Source: Chloroflexota bacterium
GTDB lineage: Bacteria > Chloroflexota > FW602-bin22 > JACPRP01
Assembly: GCA_016210495.1 (NCBI GenBank)
Contig: JACQUC010000261.1
Span: 1-21,467 of the forward strand
Direction: 5' to 3'
Length of the DNA: 21,467 bases
The position numbers were made by a program, and so were the translations under genes. The notes beneath the pieces are model-generated. The model did no database searches and was not told the origin of the DNA. It worked only from the letters and a program-made list of their open reading frames with translations. This document shows positions 18,411 to 21,467 of the stretch, piece after piece (within the stretch, counting starts at the first letter, position 1; every line of letters starts with the position of its first letter).

Positions 18411-20195
18411 ATGAGCTGGCTCGGGCAGGCCTACATACCCATCGTGTTGCTGTCGGCCTTGCTGGCGGCTGCGCTGGCATCTTACGCCTGGCGACATCGC
18501 CATGTGCCTGGCGCCACTCCGGCTGTGATCGGCTTCGGCGGCCTCGCGCTGTGGGCGCCAGCGGTCGTGCTGGCGATGACAGCCCCAGACGCGGCCACGG
18601 CGACCTTCTGGATCGACGTGAGCTTCGTCGGAATGGTTCCCTTGCCGGTGGCGTGGCTGGCTATGGTCCTCCAATACACCGGGCGTGAGCACTGGCTAAC
18701 TCCCCGCCGCCTGGGCCTGTTGTGCGTGGTGCCCTTATTCACGGTGGTTCTTGCGTGGACCAGTGGGTTTCACGGTTTGGTACACGGCGACGTTCGCTGG
18801 GCTTCCTCTGGCCTCCTGGCGACCGCTGCCTACGATCCTGGCCCGTGGTACTGGGTCCACGCGGCGTTTTCCTATCTGGTGGGCGCCGCGAACGGCGTTG
18901 TTCTTTTCTCTTTTCTTTTGCACGCCCCCAGACCCTATCGCAGCCAGTCCTTGGCCGTGCTGGGCGGTGCCTTCTTGCCCGTCTTCGCCAGCATCATAGA
19001 CCTCTTTGACCTCCCCCCCATGGGCGCTCTGGATATGGCGCCTGTCCTGGCCGGCCCCGGAGCGCTCATTATTGCCTGGGGAATCTTTCGCCGGAGGCTC
19101 TTCGACGTCGCCCCCATCGCGCGCCACAAGATCGTCGAGGGCCTAGGCGACGCCGTCGTGGTGCTCGACGCGCGAGGTCGGATCATCGATCTCAACTCCG
19201 CCGCGCAGCAGATCTTCGGCCATTCCCTGTCCCAGGCGCTCGGGCAGCCAGCGGAGGACACGTTCTGTCCTTGCCCCGAGCTGCTCGATCTCTATCGCAA
19301 ACCCGCCGAAGTGCGCGCGGAATTCTATCTTGGAGAGGGCTCGGAGCGGTGCTACGACGGGTACGCCTCGCCTCTCATCGACGGTCGGGATCGCACCATC
19401 GGCCGGGCCATCATTCTTCGTGATATCACCGAGCGCAAACGCACTGAGGCTCTCTTGCTGGATCAGCAGCGTACGGCGGCGATGCTGGAAGAGCACGAGA
19501 GGCTTGTCTACCAGGTGGCTGAGGTACTGCACGGGCGGGTGCAGAACAGCCTGCTTCTGGCCGTGCACCATCTGGACGCTTGCGAGCTTTTGCTGCCAGC
19601 GGATAGTCCGAAGTGCCTGGCGATCCTGGCCGAGGCCAAGAAGCTGATCGACGAGGTGCGCGAGAAAGAGATTCGCGAAGCGAGCCATCGCTTGCACCCT
19701 TTAATAGTCGACCTGGGACTGGTGCCTGCAGTCCGTTCGCTGGCAAGCACGTTCGACGATACGTTTCGCCTCGAGCTACACGTCGGCCAGGGGAGATTGA
19801 CGAGGATGGACGATCCGGACGACAACCTGATCCCGATGCCCGTCAGGCTTGCCGCTTACCGCATTCTGGAGGAGGTGCTGAGCAACGTCCGCCGGCACGC
19901 CGGGGCCAGCGAGGTGCACGTCTCGTTGCAAGCCGATGCGGAGCGGGGGCTCCTGGTTTCAGTCAGGGACGATGGGCGGGGATTCGAAGCGAATGGGACG
20001 AATCCGGGTTTGGGACTGAGGCTGATCGCCGGCCGCGCGCAATCGGTGGGCGGCAAGTCCACGGTCTCCAGCGTGCCCGGGCTCGGGACGACGGTGTCCG
20101 TGGAGATTCCGCTGCCAAAGGGAAATCTATCGCCTTCCCCGCCGGCTCTCCAAGAGGTACAGCACGACGGCTTTCACCCTGGTGTGGGTAGATGA
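18411..20195 (+). CDS. Sensor histidine kinase (7TM - PAS - kinase, LuxR-partner type)
   Basis: The protein is 594 residues from ATG 18411, with GGAGG (18401-18405) five bases upstream; the ATG at 18390 has no site. Seven to eight membrane helices (about 5-225) match the histidine-kinase N-terminal 7TM region. A PAS domain follows (about 240-340, LGDAVVVLDARGRIIDLNSAA to ILRDITERKR). The dimerisation helix has LHGRVQNSLL with probable phosphoacceptor His374. The ATPase part shows the N box ILEEVLSNVRRHAG, G1 VRDDGRGFE and G2 GLGLRLIAGRA. This is the NarX/DesK-like class that pairs with LuxR-type regulators, one of which is encoded convergently. The two 3' ends overlap by 69 bp. Confidence 0.92.
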   Translation: MSWLGQAYIPIVLLSALLAAALASYAWRHRHVPGATPAVIGFGGLALWAPAVVLAMTAPDAATATFWIDVSFVGMVPLPVAWLAMVLQYTGREHWLTPRRLGLLCVVPLFTVVLAWTSGFHGLVHGDVRWASSGLLATAAYDPGPWYWVHAAFSYLVGAANGVVLFSFLLHAPRPYRSQSLAVLGGAFLPVFASIIDLFDLPPMGALDMAPVLAGPGALIIAWGIFRRRLFDVAPIARHKIVEGLGDAVVVLDARGRIIDLNSAAQQIFGHSLSQALGQPAEDTFCPCPELLDLYRKPAEVRAEFYLGEGSERCYDGYASPLIDGRDRTIGRAIILRDITERKRTEALLLDQQRTAAMLEEHERLVYQVAEVLHGRVQNSLLLAVHHLDACELLLPADSPKCLAILAEAKKLIDEVREKEIREASHRLHPLIVDLGLVPAVRSLASTFDDTFRLELHVGQGRLTRMDDPDDNLIPMPVRLAAYRILEEVLSNVRRHAGASEVHVSLQADAERGLLVSVRDDGRGFEANGTNPGLGLRLIAGRAQSVGGKSTVSSVPGLGTTVSVEIPLPKGNLSPSPPALQEVQHDGFHPGVGR

Positions 20196-20819
20196 ACCCT
20201 CTCCCTGGAGATCGAGCTGCTGGTACAGACCATTGATGTGGTTCTCCACCGTTTTCTCGGATAGAACCAGCCGCTCGGCGATGGCCGCGTTGCCCAGCCC
20301 CTGAGCCATCAAGCTGAGGATCTTCATCTGGCGAGGCGTGAGTCCGGAGAGAACCCCATCCGTCCGGGGCTGTCTTCCCCGTACGACGGCCTCGTCCAGC
20401 ACCATCCTTCCCTCCGCCGCTCCACGAATCGCCCGCACCAGCGCACCGGCATCACGTACCGACCGCTTCAGCAAATAGGACCAGCCCGCGATCTCCTCCT
20501 CTCGGAGGGAAGAGAGAAACACCGGGTCGTCCAGGTTGGAGAGCAAGACGATCCCGAGCCCGGGCAGCCGGCGACGCAGCCGAAGTCCCAGCTGGATGCC
20601 GTTGAGGCCCGGCCCCAGTTGGATATCCAGGATGGCGACCTGCGGCCTGAGGTCGGGAATGGCCGCCAGGGCAGACTCCGCCTCGGCAAAGGATCCAAGC
20701 ACCTCGATCCCCTCCTGTTGGAGCAGGACGATGCGCAGAAGGTCCCGGAAAAGGTCCTCGTCCTCGACGATTACGACGCCCACGTTTTCTGCTTTGTGCG
20801 ATCCGGATATTGGCGACAA
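20127..20819 (-). CDS. NarL/LuxR-family response regulator
   Basis: The protein is 230 residues from TTG 20819, with AGGAGG (20828-20833) eight bases upstream. The receiver domain (about 12-135) has acidic residues VEDED, phosphoacceptor Asp65 in AILDIQLG and a conserved Lys in YLLKRS. The C-terminal LuxR helix-turn-helix (about 158-222) reads LTPRQMKILSLMAQGLGNAAIAERL, then SEKTVENHINGLYQQL. It is the natural partner of the convergent kinase. NarL-type regulators bind short palindromes, so it is the best local candidate to bind GGGTGCTAGCACCC at promoters A-C; that link is inferred. Confidence 0.93.
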   Translation of the reverse strand: MSPISGSHKAENVGVVIVEDEDLFRDLLRIVLLQQEGIEVLGSFAEAESALAAIPDLRPQVAILDIQLGPGLNGIQLGLRLRRRLPGLGIVLLSNLDDPVFLSSLREEEIAGWSYLLKRSVRDAGALVRAIRGAAEGRMVLDEAVVRGRQPRTDGVLSGLTPRQMKILSLMAQGLGNAAIAERLVLSEKTVENHINGLYQQLDLQGEGSSTHTRVKAVVLYLLESRRGRR

Positions 20820-20850
20820 TCACCCAGCCTCCTGGTCGATATCCTCTCTC

Positions 20851-20879
20851 ATTATATGCCAACGGCTGCCCCAGAGCAA
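20851..20879 (-). promoter_or_regulatory. Promoter of the response regulator gene
   Basis: On the minus strand: -35 TTGCTC (20874-20879), 17-bp spacer, perfect -10 TATAAT (20851-20856). The leader is short and contains AGGAGG. Confidence 0.75.
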
Positions 20880-20910
20880 CTACGCGATCTTGGGCGCTTG
20901 GCCGGCCGGC

Positions 20911-20939
20911 TTGACAAGAGCGAGATAACTGGATAGAAT
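20911..20939 (+). promoter_or_regulatory. Promoter of the AbiEi-like gene
   Basis: -35 TTGACA (20911-20916) is perfect, the spacer is 17 bp and -10 TAGAAT (20934-20939) has one mismatch. The start codon follows about 31 nt after the predicted transcription start. Confidence 0.78.
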
Positions 20940-20976
20940 TATCTGCAAATACATGTAACTGCTGAGATATCTATCC

Positions 20977-21467
20977 ATGAAACATCTAACAGAACAGAAT
21001 CGAAACAACATCGACAGGGCAAAGGCGGTTTTCCGTCAACACGGCGGTACGCTGCAGACGATGAAAAGCATCCGACTTGGCATCCATCCTCGGACGCTAT
21101 ACGCTATGCGAGATGCTGGTGTCCTGACACAGCTTGGTCGTGGTCTGTATCGTCTGGCGGAGGCTCCGCCTCTAGCGAATCACGATCTTGTGTCGGTGGC
21201 GCTGAACGTGCCGCAAGGCGTTATCTGCCTGGTTTCGGCGCTTTCTTTCCACGAACTCACGACGCAGGTCCCACACGAAGTGTACGTCGCTCTCCAACGA
21301 GGAGCAGCGGCGCCACGAATACCGCATCCCCCGATTCGCATCTTCTGGTTTGGTGGTGGCGCCTTCTCTGAGGGAACTGAAACGCATTCGGTGGACGGGG
21401 TTTATGTGCATGTCTACAGTCCTGAAAAAACGCTAGCGGACTGCTTCAAGTACCGCAACAAGATCGG
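20977..21467 (+). CDS. AbiEi-family type IV antitoxin-like protein (3' end outside window)
   Basis: The frame is open from ATG 20977 to the window end, at least 163 residues. It begins MKHLTEQNRNNIDRAKAVF, then shows the winged-helix region with GIHPRTLYAMRDAGVLTQLGRGLYRLAE, the characteristic LGRGLYR turn of AbiEi transcriptional-regulator antitoxins. It continues ISALSFHELT-like LVSALSFHELTTQVP, WFGGGAFSEGTE and VYSPEKTLADCFKYRNKI, all typical of the family. AbiEi antitoxins repress their own promoter and counter an AbiEii nucleotidyltransferase toxin, which would be expected just downstream. The DNA here is visibly poorer in GC than the exporter operon, consistent with separate acquisition. 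No strong Shine-Dalgarno is seen. Confidence 0.87.
   Translation, partial: MKHLTEQNRNNIDRAKAVFRQHGGTLQTMKSIRLGIHPRTLYAMRDAGVLTQLGRGLYRLAEAPPLANHDLVSVALNVPQGVICLVSALSFHELTTQVPHEVYVALQRGAAAPRIPHPPIRIFWFGGGAFSEGTETHSVDGVYVHVYSPEKTLADCFKYRNKI

Overview
The window is GC-rich, bacterial and densely coded. Start codons include GTG and TTG, Shine-Dalgarno sites are strong, and promoters are sigma70-like. I lean towards a Chloroflexota-like organism because I recall small proteins opening with a KVKTN(L/V)KAG motif from that group. That is memory, not proof, and the assignment is low confidence.

Layout. (1) 1-98: the 3' part of a tRNA-Gly(CCC) gene and its terminator, followed by a short tandem-repeat tract (137-254). 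(2) 334-10459, plus strand: one tightly packed operon encoding an SPFH/band-7 membrane protein, a pentapeptide-repeat lipoprotein, a membrane-anchored type I solute-binding protein, a second pentapeptide-repeat protein, a small HlyD-like adaptor, an ABC exporter with an N-terminal C39 peptidase, and a second ABC permease/ATPase. This is the NHLM-type arrangement used to export ribosomally made peptides. (3) 10648-13122, minus strand: a PBP4-type (S13) D-Ala-D-Ala carboxypeptidase and a GYD-domain protein. (4) 13281-17415, minus strand: a coiled-coil gene followed by an array of tiny genes. Seven of them, plus one decayed copy, start with variants of MKVKTNLKAG and have unrelated or cysteine-patterned tails; a ninth carries a displaced variant of the motif. 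A 262-residue membrane-anchored protein is embedded in the array. (5) 17533-20956: a LytS-type 5TM membrane protein, a 7TM-PAS histidine kinase and a convergent NarL/LuxR-type response regulator. (6) 20911-21467: a consensus promoter and the start of an AbiEi-like antitoxin gene that runs off the window.

How it fits together. Three promoters share the same 14-bp palindrome GGGTGCTAGCACCC (one copy with one mismatch), placed directly against the -35 box, each with a 17-bp spacer. They drive the exporter operon, the peptide array and the GYD/dacB pair, so export machinery, candidate peptide substrates and a cell-wall enzyme look like one regulon. The two-component system next door is a plausible controller, because the palindrome has the layout of a NarL/DosR-type box centred near -42.

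The candidate undescribed system is therefore a secreted-peptide system: a hypervariable array of short peptides with a shared roughly 10-residue leader, several with CX3C...CX3C cysteine patterns, coupled to a C39-peptidase dual-ABC exporter and two extracytoplasmic pentapeptide-repeat proteins. Most cassettes carry a conserved hairpin just upstream of the ribosome-binding site, and some are bounded by direct or inverted repeats that would allow the array to expand and reshuffle.
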